From: Flavobacterium aquariorum
GTDB taxonomy: Bacteria > Bacteroidota > Bacteroidia > Flavobacteriales > Flavobacteriaceae
Direction: 5' to 3'
Assembly: GCF_003254745.1 (NCBI RefSeq)
Contig: NZ_QKXH01000012.1
Span: forward strand, 98,033 to 162,032
DNA: 64,000 bases
This document shows, in pieces, positions 16,878 through 24,741 of the stretch. The notes beneath the pieces are model-generated. The model worked only from the letters and a program-made list of their open reading frames with translations, searched no databases and had not been told where the DNA came from. Positions within the stretch are counted from its first letter, which is position 1. The number at the start of each line of letters is the position of its first letter. A program made the position numbers and the translations under genes.

Positions 16878-17309
16878 ATGAAAACACTTGAACCAGCTTA
16901 CAAAATGCAGTTTAGCCAAATTAAAATGCTCAGCATGGTAGTTATCTTATTTACACTAACCTTTTTATTTAGTACCAATACAATGGCACAAGAAAAAAAT
17001 CAAATGGTTCGCTTAGCAAAAATTAAAGTCGACCCATTGCAATTGGACAAATATAACGCCGCATTAAAAGAACAAATGACGACCGCTGTTCGCGTTGAAC
17101 CGGGTGTACTAACCTATTATGCCGTAGCTGACAAAAACGACCCTTCACAAATTACAATACTTGAAATATATGCTGATACACTTGCATACAAATCACATAT
17201 AGAAACAATACATTTTAAGAAATACAAAGAAACTGTCAAGGATATGGTCAAAGCATTGGAGCTTACTGATGTTAGTTTAATTGGTTCTGCCAAAAAAGAG
17301 GGTATGTAA
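16878..17309 (+). CDS. secreted antibiotic biosynthesis monooxygenase (ABM) domain protein
   Basis: A 143-residue protein with a hydrophobic export segment (about residues 17-38, ending STNTMAQ) and an ABM ferredoxin-like domain: MVRLAKIKVDPLQLDKYNAA, VEPGVLTYYAVADKNDP, ILEIYADTLAYKSHIETIHF. Such domains oxidise small quinol-type molecules without cofactors or bind haem; the exact activity is unknown. The start could be Met1, Met10 or Met17. It lies 33 bp before a D-2-hydroxyacid dehydrogenase gene. Confidence 0.82.
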   Translation: MKTLEPAYKMQFSQIKMLSMVVILFTLTFLFSTNTMAQEKNQMVRLAKIKVDPLQLDKYNAALKEQMTTAVRVEPGVLTYYAVADKNDPSQITILEIYADTLAYKSHIETIHFKKYKETVKDMVKALELTDVSLIGSAKKEGM

Positions 17310-17342
17310 TATTGACCTTTATATCTCAAAAAAAGCATAAAA

Positions 17343-18308
17343 ATGAAAATTACGGTATTAGACGATTATCAAAATGCAATTAAAGACTTAAACTGTTTTA
17401 ATTTATTGAAAGACCAAGATGTTCAAATACTGCATATAACAGAAAAAGATCCTCAAAAACTTTCTGAATTATTAAAAGATACTGAAATCTTAGTTCTAAC
17501 ACGAGAAAGAACAGAAATTACTCGTGAATTGCTTGATTTACTTCCAAATTTAAAACTGATTAGCCAAACGGGGAAAATCTCCAATCATTTAAATTTAAGA
17601 GAGTGTACCAACCATAAAGTTGCCATCGCCGAAGGAATAGGTTCTCCAATAGCGCCATCTGAGTTAACTTGGACTTTGTTAATGAATACCGTAAGACAGA
17701 TTCCCCAAGCGATAGAAGCCATGAAAATGGGCAAATGGCAAACGAATATTGGTGCAGCTGTTCATGGCAAAACAATCGGGATTTGGGGTTATGGCAAAAT
17801 AGGCCAAAAGATAGGCCAATATGCAAATGTATTTGGTGCCAAAGTTTTGGTTTGGGGAAGTGAAAATTCCAGAAATAAAGCAGTTGAGGATGGATTTGAA
17901 AAAGCAAATTCCAAAGAACATTTCTTTGAAACTGCCAACATTATAACACTCCACTTGCGTTTGAATGATGCCACAACTGGAATTGTAAAGGAAAGTGATC
18001 TTTTGCGAATGAAAGAAAACTCTATTCTTATCAATACAGCACGTGCTGAATTGATAGAAAAAGGAGCATTAGTTAATGCTTTAAAAAAAGGAAGACCAAC
18101 ATACGCAGGATTGGACGTTTATGAAGAAGAACCTATTTATGACACAAATTATGAATTGCTTCAAATGGACAATGTTGTTTGCACACCTCATTTGGGATAT
18201 GTAGAGCAAAATGGGTACGAACTTTATTTTGGAAAAGCATTTGAAAATGCAATCAATTTTATAAATGGAAACCCAACAAATATTGCAAATCCTGAGGTTT
18301 TAGAATGA
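17343..18308 (+). CDS. D-2-hydroxyacid dehydrogenase family protein
   Basis: A 321-residue NAD-dependent dehydrogenase related to 3-phosphoglycerate dehydrogenase. The Rossmann motif is GYGKIG (149-154), and the catalytic triad is Arg234 (NTARAE), Glu263 (EEEP) and His283 (CTPHLGY). It has no ACT domain, so it is not a regulated SerA. It should reduce or oxidise a 2-keto/2-hydroxyacid in the cytosol. It may form a unit with the VOC and ABM genes upstream, but they are secreted while this one is not. Confidence 0.87.
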   Translation: MKITVLDDYQNAIKDLNCFNLLKDQDVQILHITEKDPQKLSELLKDTEILVLTRERTEITRELLDLLPNLKLISQTGKISNHLNLRECTNHKVAIAEGIGSPIAPSELTWTLLMNTVRQIPQAIEAMKMGKWQTNIGAAVHGKTIGIWGYGKIGQKIGQYANVFGAKVLVWGSENSRNKAVEDGFEKANSKEHFFETANIITLHLRLNDATTGIVKESDLLRMKENSILINTARAELIEKGALVNALKKGRPTYAGLDVYEEEPIYDTNYELLQMDNVVCTPHLGYVEQNGYELYFGKAFENAINFINGNPTNIANPEVLE

Positions 18309-18401
18309 TTACAACTGAAAATATCAATATATTTCGAACAAATATTTTATTGAAATTACAACTTTAAATGATTTCTCTATAAAAATTTATAAAAACATAT
18401 C

Positions 18402-18863
18402 ATGAGCAAATTACATTTGGATGAAATTAAATTGATTGGTTTAGCTTTAAGCAAAAAAACAACTAATGCTAATGGGCAATCTAGCATTGATTGCGGAAGC
18501 TTATGGCATAAATTTGAAAAAGAGAATTACTTTGATAAAATCCAGAACAAACTAACGGATGAAATAATAGCCGTTTATCATGATTATGAAGGAGATCATG
18601 CACAACCTTTTTCTTATTTTATTGGATGTAAAGCGCCATTGGATACAAAAACTCCAATAGGAATGGAGAGTTTGATTATTCCAAATCAAACGTTTCGAAA
18701 GATAATTGCCAAAGGTGAAATGCCCTATTGTCTAATAAAAGCCTGGAAAGAAATTTGGGATTCAAATATTCCAAGATCTTATAAAACTGATTTTGAAGTT
18801 TATGACAAAAGAAGCAAAGACTGGAGCAATGCAGAAGTTGATATATACATTTCAATTCAATAG
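18402..18863 (+). CDS. GyrI-like/Cass2-type effector-binding domain protein
   Basis: A 153-residue stand-alone ligand-binding domain of the kind found at the C-terminus of AraC-type regulators and in integron Cass2 proteins: the LDEIKLIGLALSKKT start, YHDYEGDHAQPFSYFIGC and WKEIWDSNIPRSYKTDFEVYD are typical. Such proteins bind cationic drugs or other small molecules. It ends 4 bp before the stop of the convergent moeA gene. Confidence 0.78.
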   Translation: MSKLHLDEIKLIGLALSKKTTNANGQSSIDCGSLWHKFEKENYFDKIQNKLTDEIIAVYHDYEGDHAQPFSYFIGCKAPLDTKTPIGMESLIIPNQTFRKIIAKGEMPYCLIKAWKEIWDSNIPRSYKTDFEVYDKRSKDWSNAEVDIYISIQ

Positions 18864-18867
18864 AACA

Positions 18868-20037
18868 TTACAACAAATACACCTCAACCATATCCCCTTT
18901 TTTCAATTCATAATGTCCGTTGGGAACGTAAATCAATCCGTTTGAAACTGAAAAAGAATTAAGCATGGACGAATTTTGATGTGATAAGATTTGTGCTTCT
19001 CCATTGCTGATATTTGCTTTCAAAAACTGAGAACGGCTGTTTCTAACTTCAAAATCATCGGATAAAGGAAACAATACAGCTTGTTTGTAATTTGCCTCAG
19101 CTCCCGACATAATTGCCAATGTGGGTAAAACATACACATAAAAACAAGTTAGGCAAGCCGCAGGATTTCCAGGTAACGCAAAAATCATTTTATTATTCAA
19201 CTTTCCTGCAAACAATGGCTTTCCAGGCTTTTGATTGACTTTATGAAATAAGGTTTGCACATGAAGTCCTTTTAAAGCTCTTGCCACAAAATCATAATCC
19301 CCAACTGATATTCCGCCAGAAACCAAAACCATTTCGTTGTTTTTTATCGCATCTTGGAGTACATTTTTAGTGTTTTCAAAATCATCATTGACTTCGTATA
19401 TCGTCACGGCATCATAATAAGCATCAATTAATGCCGATTGCAACATAATTCCGTTACTCTCATATACCTTTCCGTATTCGAGTGGCGTACCGGGTTTGGC
19501 CAACTCATTGCCTGTGACCACAATTCCAATATTTGGTTTTTTATAAACTTTAACGTGAGTAAAACCAAGTCCTGCCAAAAAACCGATTGCAGCTGAGTTC
19601 AACAAAGCTCCTTTTTCTAGTGCCAAATCTCCTGCCGAAATTTGCTCTCCAATGGGCCTAACATTCGTTTCCGGCTCTACCAATTCGTCCAGTAATAATT
19701 GTGTTCCGTTAGCCGCAACCAATTCAATCTGGATTACAGCCTGTGCCGAATCCGGTATGGCTGCTCCCGTAAAAATTTTGACAGCCTGTCCAGGAATCAA
19801 TTCCACTATATGAGAATCTCCCGCTTTTATTTCGCCAACAATTTCATAAACCAAATCATTGTGCAAACACAAAGCATAACCATCCATCGCCGATTGTCGA
19901 AAAGGCGGCATATTAATGGGTGACAAAAGAGATTCTGCCAAAATATGTTTTCTGGCTTGAGAAAGAGAATACTCTACTTTATGCAAAGCTGGCAAATTAT
20001 GTTCTAATATCGAAAAGGCTTCTTGAACGGAAATCAT
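18868..20037 (-). CDS. moeA: molybdopterin molybdenumtransferase MoeA
   Basis: A 389-residue enzyme that inserts molybdate into adenylylated molybdopterin. Visible motifs are PPFRQSAMDGYA, IFTGAAIPDSAQAVIQIE, GIVVTGNEL, the TGGxS-like VSGGISVGDYD, and FALPGNPAACLTCF. The start is put at ATG 20037 (MISVQEAF) because a -7 box TATTTTTG (20066-20059) overlaps the upstream TTG of the longer frame. It completes the Moco pathway but is about 7 kb from the main operon, with the glycogen synthase, AI-2E and accessory genes between. Confidence 0.93.
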   Translation of the reverse strand: MISVQEAFSILEHNLPALHKVEYSLSQARKHILAESLLSPINMPPFRQSAMDGYALCLHNDLVYEIVGEIKAGDSHIVELIPGQAVKIFTGAAIPDSAQAVIQIELVAANGTQLLLDELVEPETNVRPIGEQISAGDLALEKGALLNSAAIGFLAGLGFTHVKVYKKPNIGIVVTGNELAKPGTPLEYGKVYESNGIMLQSALIDAYYDAVTIYEVNDDFENTKNVLQDAIKNNEMVLVSGGISVGDYDFVARALKGLHVQTLFHKVNQKPGKPLFAGKLNNKMIFALPGNPAACLTCFYVYVLPTLAIMSGAEANYKQAVLFPLSDDFEVRNSRSQFLKANISNGEAQILSHQNSSMLNSFSVSNGLIYVPNGHYELKKGDMVEVYLL

Positions 20038-20058
20038 AGGACAATTTTTAATAGTACT

Positions 20059-20066
20059 CAAAAATA
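20059..20066 (-). promoter_or_regulatory. -7 promoter box of moeA
   Basis: TATTTTTG on the minus strand, 21 bases before the ATG at 20037. No clear TTG -33 element was found. Confidence 0.4.
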
Positions 20067-20106
20067 CAATTCGAAAATGACTTTAACGAGAGGTACTAAA
20101 TAAAAT

Positions 20107-20160
20107 ATAAACACAAATTTCACGAATTAGCACTAATTCGTTAGTGAAATTTGTGTTTAT
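20107..20160 (-). terminator. long hairpin downstream of the outer-membrane protein gene
   Basis: ATAAACACAAATTTCAC (20107-20123) pairs perfectly with GTGAAATTTGTGTTTAT (20144-20160), with an inner GAATTAG/TAATTC hairpin. The CACGAATTAGCACTAAT motif recurs in other terminators of the window (24670 and 34570 regions). Confidence 0.7.
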
Positions 20161-20166
20161 ATTATT

Positions 20167-21135
20167 TTACAAACTATAATTCAAATTGAACATCAAACGG
20201 TAATTGGCTTCAATATTAGAACCTGCCAAATTCTGAGTAACTGGAAGCATGGCACTCATGCCAAGAGAAAATTTATCCTTCCCAATTTCTAAACCAAATT
20301 TACTGAACAATACATCACCGGCCGTATTAGGCAATTCTTGTCCGTGTTGTTTATTGGCATCATACTTTTCACCCACCAACCCCAAATGAGGCATTATTTT
20401 TACGGTATTTGCTTCCAATAAATAAAACAACAATCCTCCGTAATTAAGTTGGTTACCATATTGATAGTTTTTACTATTTTCCGTTTTAATCGTATAATCT
20501 AAGAGTAAATTCAGACCTAGATTATTTTTTTGGATGACGTAATCGGCTACCAAAAGGTAATCCCAACTACCCGTTCCCACTTGAAAACTTTGATTAACTG
20601 TCCCCAGATTATTAGCTTCGTTAAACTTTCCAGTAGGCATTTTTACACCACCACCCATTTGCAATTTATGGGTTAAGGTAATGCTGTCTTTATGTGTTTG
20701 ATACAAAGTGTACATTCCCATCAAAGTGATATCACCCAATCCTTGAATTTCTTCTTTTCCAGTTGTCAGTTCTCGGCTGTGGTGCTGAAAAGGAATCAAT
20801 GTAAAAATCTGAATCCTTTCCGTAATAGGTATTTTAGACCAAATCTGGACAGTATTAAAATTTTCGTCCACCCAAGGTGAATTGTCAAAAATCCCATCTT
20901 TACTGGTGTAACTTTGATTCAAATAACGAACTCCCACAAAGTTTGAATTGAGCATAGAACCAAAACCCAATCCACCACTACTAGCAGAACATCCGCAGGC
21001 ATCACAATCTTCATACTCATATTCGCTAAGCAATAACAGATTATGTAATTTTTCGGCATAAATACTGTCCTTTATTGGATTTGAAAATGCCAATTGAAAA
21101 CTACAAGCTAGGATTATAAAAAAATATTTTTTCAT
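20167..21135 (-). CDS. outer-membrane protein with CxxCxC segment, copper-locus associated
   Basis: A 322-residue protein with a signal peptide (KKYFFIILACSFQLAFS), a short acidic stretch with DCDACGCSAS (Cys44, Cys47, Cys49), and about 260 residues of alternating strand pattern ending in NYRLMFNLNYSL, as expected for an outer-membrane beta barrel. The cysteine cluster just after export could bind metal. It is the last gene of a set with an MbnH-like peroxidase and an MbnP-like protein, so a role in copper or peroxidase-linked chemistry at the outer membrane is inferred. No specific family function is known to me. Confidence 0.75.
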   Translation of the reverse strand: MKKYFFIILACSFQLAFSNPIKDSIYAEKLHNLLLLSEYEYEDCDACGCSASSGGLGFGSMLNSNFVGVRYLNQSYTSKDGIFDNSPWVDENFNTVQIWSKIPITERIQIFTLIPFQHHSRELTTGKEEIQGLGDITLMGMYTLYQTHKDSITLTHKLQMGGGVKMPTGKFNEANNLGTVNQSFQVGTGSWDYLLVADYVIQKNNLGLNLLLDYTIKTENSKNYQYGNQLNYGGLLFYLLEANTVKIMPHLGLVGEKYDANKQHGQELPNTAGDVLFSKFGLEIGKDKFSLGMSAMLPVTQNLAGSNIEANYRLMFNLNYSL

Positions 21136-21231
21136 ATGTGGATATTTATTGTTTTTTATAGGTCATATGTAATTCGCATATCTTCATTGGTGTTTGCGAC
21201 CAATTTAAGGTCATGCTCATTTCATTGTATT

Positions 21232-22272
21232 TTAAAATTCTGAAAATCGCTTATCGGTTAGATATTGATTATCGGTTAATGTTTTTAGAAAAGCAATTAC
21301 TTGCGCTTTCTTTTGGCTGGTCAAAGTAATTCCAAGTTTGCCATTTTGATTTAAAATGGGGTCTAAAGTTTCGGAATCAACAACACCAGAAGCATAATGT
21401 TCCAGAACAGCCTCTAAAGTTCCAAAACGTCCATCGTGCATATAAGGAGCTGTCTTTTCAACGTTTCTCAAACTAGGTACTTTGAACTTATAATAATCAG
21501 TCGCCAATTGGGTCACGCGATAACGCCCTACATCTTTTAACTTCGGATTAATTGCCAAGCCGTTGTTTCGAAACGAATTGTCGGTCATTAAATCTGTGGC
21601 GTGACAGGAACTGCATTTGGCTTTGAAAATATCATAGCCAGACAACTCTTCCGTTGTCAAAGTTCCTCCCGATTCGTTCCGACGGTATTTGTCAAAACGT
21701 GAATTACTGGAAGTCAACATCAATATAAATTGTGACAGTGCTTTCAGCATATTCTCGGAATTGATCTGACCATCCTTGAATGCAGAAACAAACAATTTTT
21801 GATACGTTGCATCCGACTTCATCATGGCAATGGCATCGGTAAAATTACCGTTCATTTCGATTGAACTCGTAAACGGAATAATGGGTTGCAAATCGAGATG
21901 CGAAGCAGCACCATCATACATAAAAGTTGTTTGATAACCTAGATTTTGAATTGCCGGTGTGTTTCTGGTTCCGATATTATCCCCTACTCCGTGACTAAAA
22001 ACGTGACCATGATGGGTAAATGCATTTTCCTGAATGTGACAAAACCCACAGGAAACCAATCCATCCGAAGACAATCTTCCGTCATAGAATAATTTTTTAC
22101 CGAGTTCAAATCCTTTCTCTGTTGGCGGATTCAAGGCAATATTGTAAGCCAAAGGAGGAAAATTGGACGGAACGGTAAATGCTAATGGCACATCAATATA
22201 GTTGTCATCAATATCATTGGAACAACTTAAAAATAATGGTATAATTAAACACAGAAAATATATTCTCTTCAT
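21232..22272 (-). CDS. di-haem cytochrome c peroxidase / MbnH-like lipoprotein
   Basis: A 346-residue MauG/cytochrome-c-peroxidase family protein with two haem-binding motifs, CGFCH (75-79) and CSSCH (220-224), and a lipobox ending at Cys17 (LIIPLFLSC). Family members use peroxide to oxidise partner proteins or reduce it to water. It lies next to an MbnP-like gene. In the characterised MbnP-MbnH pair, the MbnH enzyme converts a tryptophan of MbnP to kynurenine so that it binds copper; the same job is inferred here. A bacterial peroxide-detoxifying peroxidase is the alternative. Confidence 0.85.
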   Translation of the reverse strand: MKRIYFLCLIIPLFLSCSNDIDDNYIDVPLAFTVPSNFPPLAYNIALNPPTEKGFELGKKLFYDGRLSSDGLVSCGFCHIQENAFTHHGHVFSHGVGDNIGTRNTPAIQNLGYQTTFMYDGAASHLDLQPIIPFTSSIEMNGNFTDAIAMMKSDATYQKLFVSAFKDGQINSENMLKALSQFILMLTSSNSRFDKYRRNESGGTLTTEELSGYDIFKAKCSSCHATDLMTDNSFRNNGLAINPKLKDVGRYRVTQLATDYYKFKVPSLRNVEKTAPYMHDGRFGTLEAVLEHYASGVVDSETLDPILNQNGKLGITLTSQKKAQVIAFLKTLTDNQYLTDKRFSEF

Positions 22273-22308
22273 GTTTTTTTGAATGTTGAAAGAATTACTG
22301 AAGCTCTA

Positions 22309-22407
22309 GGATAGCCCCGATAGCGCCGATATCTCCCGATTTAGAAAAACAAGGTTTTTTTGCCGTAGTTTTTCTAAATCGGGAATAAAGGCAATAGCGG
22401 GAGAAAA
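22309..22407 (+). repeat. dispersed hairpin repeat (family 2), copy 1
   Basis: It begins GGATAGCCCCGATAG and ends AATAGCGGGAG. The core is a perfect 16-bp stem, CCCGATTTAGAAAAAC (22335-22350) with GTTTTTCTAAATCGGG (22368-22383). It lies inside the copper gene set between mbnP- and mbnH-like genes. Related copies are at 30977-31124 and 61402-61548. Confidence 0.7.
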
Positions 22408-22453
22408 GTTGTTATAAAAACCAATCTTCTGCTCCTAAAAATTCAGCAATTTA

Positions 22454-23254
22454 TTAGTCGTTGTGTACGTGTGCTACCGAGAACATTCCGTTTAAATTGG
22501 CAGTAATCAAAGGCAACTGAGTACCTCCCATAATCATGGCTCCCATTCCTCCCATATTGTTGTCTGAAAGCTTAATTTTATTGGTACCGTCAATGATTTT
22601 AGACACATCAGCTATGACGTGAATTTCAGGAGTAATAGTAGTTCTCACCAAAGCATTTGAAGGCAGGGTCAAAGTAACTTCTGTATAGTTATAGTCCGTT
22701 CCAGTTTGTCCTGTATGCACCATAAATGAAGTGTCTGTCGTTACTGAAGAAGAAGTAAAAGTTCCCTCGAAAGCTACAAATTTATAACCAGCAGACCAAC
22801 TCCACAGCATTCCTGCATCCTGTGCTTGAGTAAGGAAATCTCCCTGACCAGTAGCGCCCAATTCCCACTGTGCTTTGTCTACACCAATTCCGAATTTTAT
22901 TTTGGTGTAATCACCAGCAGGGATGTTTTCCAATTCGATTTCGTGGCTATCGTCAGTCGCTTCATCAACAATAAAATAGCTATCATTTTTTGGATAGGTA
23001 AGTGTCGTACCATCAGCTTTGGTCAAAACTATATTACTTATGATGTACTTTATTTGACTTATTTTTAAAACTTCCCCTTGCGAAGTTGTGTTGGCCTGTG
23101 TATCTAAAATCAAGTCATTTGCCCCAAAAGCATTATCAAATTCCACCACTAATTTTCCAGTACCTGTGATTGCTTCATCATCATTGTTAGAACAGCCTAC
23201 CAATACAGTGCTGATTGCCAAAACAGCAATTGCTTTATTTATTATGTTTTTCAT
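22454..23254 (-). CDS. MbnP-family copper-binding lipoprotein
   Basis: A 266-residue protein with a lipobox ending at Cys21 (VLVGC) and the MbnP fold pattern: GTGKLVVEFDNAFG, LKISQIKYIISNIVL, and GMLWSWSAGYKFVAFEG with Trp151 and Trp153, followed by a HTGQTG segment and a C-terminal AHVHND. MbnP binds copper after oxidation of one tryptophan to kynurenine by MbnH; a tryptophan in the WSW block is the natural candidate here, with histidines His104, MVH, EIH and HVH as possible ligands. It is lipid-anchored and faces the periplasm or cell surface. The neighbouring MbnH-like gene supports the call. Confidence 0.85.
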   Translation of the reverse strand: MKNIINKAIAVLAISTVLVGCSNNDDEAITGTGKLVVEFDNAFGANDLILDTQANTTSQGEVLKISQIKYIISNIVLTKADGTTLTYPKNDSYFIVDEATDDSHEIELENIPAGDYTKIKFGIGVDKAQWELGATGQGDFLTQAQDAGMLWSWSAGYKFVAFEGTFTSSSVTTDTSFMVHTGQTGTDYNYTEVTLTLPSNALVRTTITPEIHVIADVSKIIDGTNKIKLSDNNMGGMGAMIMGGTQLPLITANLNGMFSVAHVHND

Positions 23255-23358
23255 TATTTAGTATTTCTTAATTTATTTAAAATGGGTGCGTGCGCAAAAA
23301 CGTTTACAAAAGATGAATATCATTTGCAACTATTGACACAAAAGTGTTTTTAAAAATT

Positions 23359-23733
23359 CTAAGAAATAAAAATGGGTGGTCGGAAAAGTGATTCCAAATG
23401 GGAATTGGAATATAAATTAGAATAGGTATTGCTATTGTTTTCTTTATCCAAAAATGATACGGAAGCAATAGAAAAAGTTTTGATTTCTTGAAAAAACAAT
23501 AATTCAACAACGGGAGCATACCCTTTTTTATCGGAAGAAGCAGGCTTTTCGTTTTCGGCAGCTTTTGCTAATTCCTTCATCAAATGACATTTTCCGTTAC
23601 AATGCATCATTGGCTTTGCCTTGTTTTCACAAAGTACCTTTGAGATATATTCATAATTAACCACATATTCTATAACCGGAAAAATCGGTTTTAGAAAAAT
23701 AGCGATTATGAGTATGAATACGAAGTTTTTCAC
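23359..23733 (-). CDS. small CxxxC protein of the copper locus
   Basis: A protein of about 124 residues with an N-terminal hydrophobic segment (FVFILIIAIFLKPIFPVI), then LCENKAKPMMHCNGKCHLMKEL, where two Cys flank NGK with an adjacent His and two Met, a good candidate for a Cu(I) site. The rest is low in recognisable features. I know no function. A GTG start at 23733 is preferred over the upstream ATG because the box TATCTTTG (23745-23738) ends four bases before it, which would give a leaderless mRNA. It lies about 100 bp upstream of the mbnP-like gene on the same strand. Confidence 0.7.
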   Translation of the reverse strand: MKNFVFILIIAIFLKPIFPVIEYVVNYEYISKVLCENKAKPMMHCNGKCHLMKELAKAAENEKPASSDKKGYAPVVELLFFQEIKTFSIASVSFLDKENNSNTYSNLYSNSHLESLFRPPIFIS

Positions 23734-23737
23734 GGCG

Positions 23738-23745
23738 CAAAGATA
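23738..23745 (-). promoter_or_regulatory. -7 promoter box of the small CxxxC gene
   Basis: TATCTTTG on the minus strand; the GTG start follows after GCGCC-type sequence with almost no 5' leader. No TTG -33 element is clear. Confidence 0.4.
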
Positions 23746-23861
23746 GCACAGCATTTTAAATTTTTAATGACATATATCAGTTTTTCATAAATTAACGTTA
23801 AAGCATTAAACCTTTGCTACTTACAACCATCTTAAACCTAATAACTTAAAAACAGACAAAC

Positions 23862-24650
23862 ATGAAAATTTTAATTATTGCCTTAGTATTCGGAATGGGA
23901 TTGACTGGATTTGCACAAGAAACCACCACAAAACAAAACAGAGCCGGAATGGAAAAAATGACTCCAGAACAGCGTCAGCAAAAACATTTGGCTTATCTAA
24001 CCAAAGAATTGACTTTGGATGCCAAACAACAAGAAGCCGTAGGTAAAATTTTGGCAGAGAAAGGTACCAAAGTACAAGATCTAAAAGTTCAAAAAGACAC
24101 CAGAAAAGCCAGCGAAAGCAAAATGACTTCAGAAGAAAGAGCAACTTTAAAAAATAAAATGGAAGCCGAAAAAACAGATACTGAAGCCAAAATGAAAGCC
24201 ATCTTATCAGCCGACCAATATCAAAAATGGATTACGCTAAGAGAAGAAAACAAAGAGAAAATGAGAGGAAAAAGTGAGGCAATGGGAGGAGCGCCAATGG
24301 AAAAAATGACTCCAGAACAGCGTCAGCAGAAACACTTGACTTATCTAACCAAAGAATTGACTTTGGATGCTAAACAACAAGAAGCCGTAGGTAAAATTTT
24401 GGCTGAGAAAGGTGCCAAAGCACAAGATCTAAAAGCTAAAAAAGAATCTCGTAGATCCAGTGGCGAAAAAATGACCGACGCAGAAAGAGAAGCATTCAAA
24501 ACTCAAATGCAAGCTGAAAAAGCAGATACTGAAGCTAAAATGAAAGCCATCTTATCAGCCAACCAATATCAAAAATGGCTAACAATAAGAGAAGAAAACA
24601 AAGAAAAAATGAAAGGAAAAATGAAAGAAAGAAGAAATGGAGGGATGTAG
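23862..24650 (+). CDS. Spy/CpxP-like periplasmic protein with internal duplication
   Basis: A 262-residue exported protein (signal MKILIIALVFGMGLTGFAQ) made almost entirely of charged helix. Two units of 116 residues follow each other, from MEKMTPEQRQQKHL at residue 30 and again at residue 146; each contains an LTLDAKQQEAVGKIL segment and a QYQKW segment, the LTxxQ-type motifs of Spy/CpxP proteins. Spy is an ATP-independent periplasmic chaperone; CpxP-like proteins also respond to copper and envelope stress. It is divergent from the copper locus, which may be meaningful. The DNA copies (23949-24296 and 24297-24619) are similar enough to indicate recent duplication. Confidence 0.8.
   Translation: MKILIIALVFGMGLTGFAQETTTKQNRAGMEKMTPEQRQQKHLAYLTKELTLDAKQQEAVGKILAEKGTKVQDLKVQKDTRKASESKMTSEERATLKNKMEAEKTDTEAKMKAILSADQYQKWITLREENKEKMRGKSEAMGGAPMEKMTPEQRQQKHLTYLTKELTLDAKQQEAVGKILAEKGAKAQDLKAKKESRRSSGEKMTDAEREAFKTQMQAEKADTEAKMKAILSANQYQKWLTIREENKEKMKGKMKERRNGGM
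23949..24619 (+). repeat. 348-bp in-frame tandem duplication
   Basis: Two direct copies start at 23949 and 24297 with identical 27-base openings and long identical runs such as the ACTTTGGATGC...GCCGTAGGTAAAAT region. Together they form most of the Spy-like gene. Confidence 0.85.
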
Positions 24651-24669
24651 AAAATAATAAAAATTAAAA

Positions 24670-24725
24670 ACAAATTCCACTAATTAGCACGAATTGATTC
24701 ATACTAATGGTGGAATTTGTGTTTT
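24670..24725. terminator. bidirectional terminator between spy-like gene and hemL
   Basis: ACAAATTCCAC (24670-24680) pairs with GTGGAATTTGT (24710-24720), flanked by A and T runs between convergent genes. The loop contains the recurring TTAGCACGAATT motif. Confidence 0.75.
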
Positions 24726-24741
24726 TATTAATTGACGTTAT

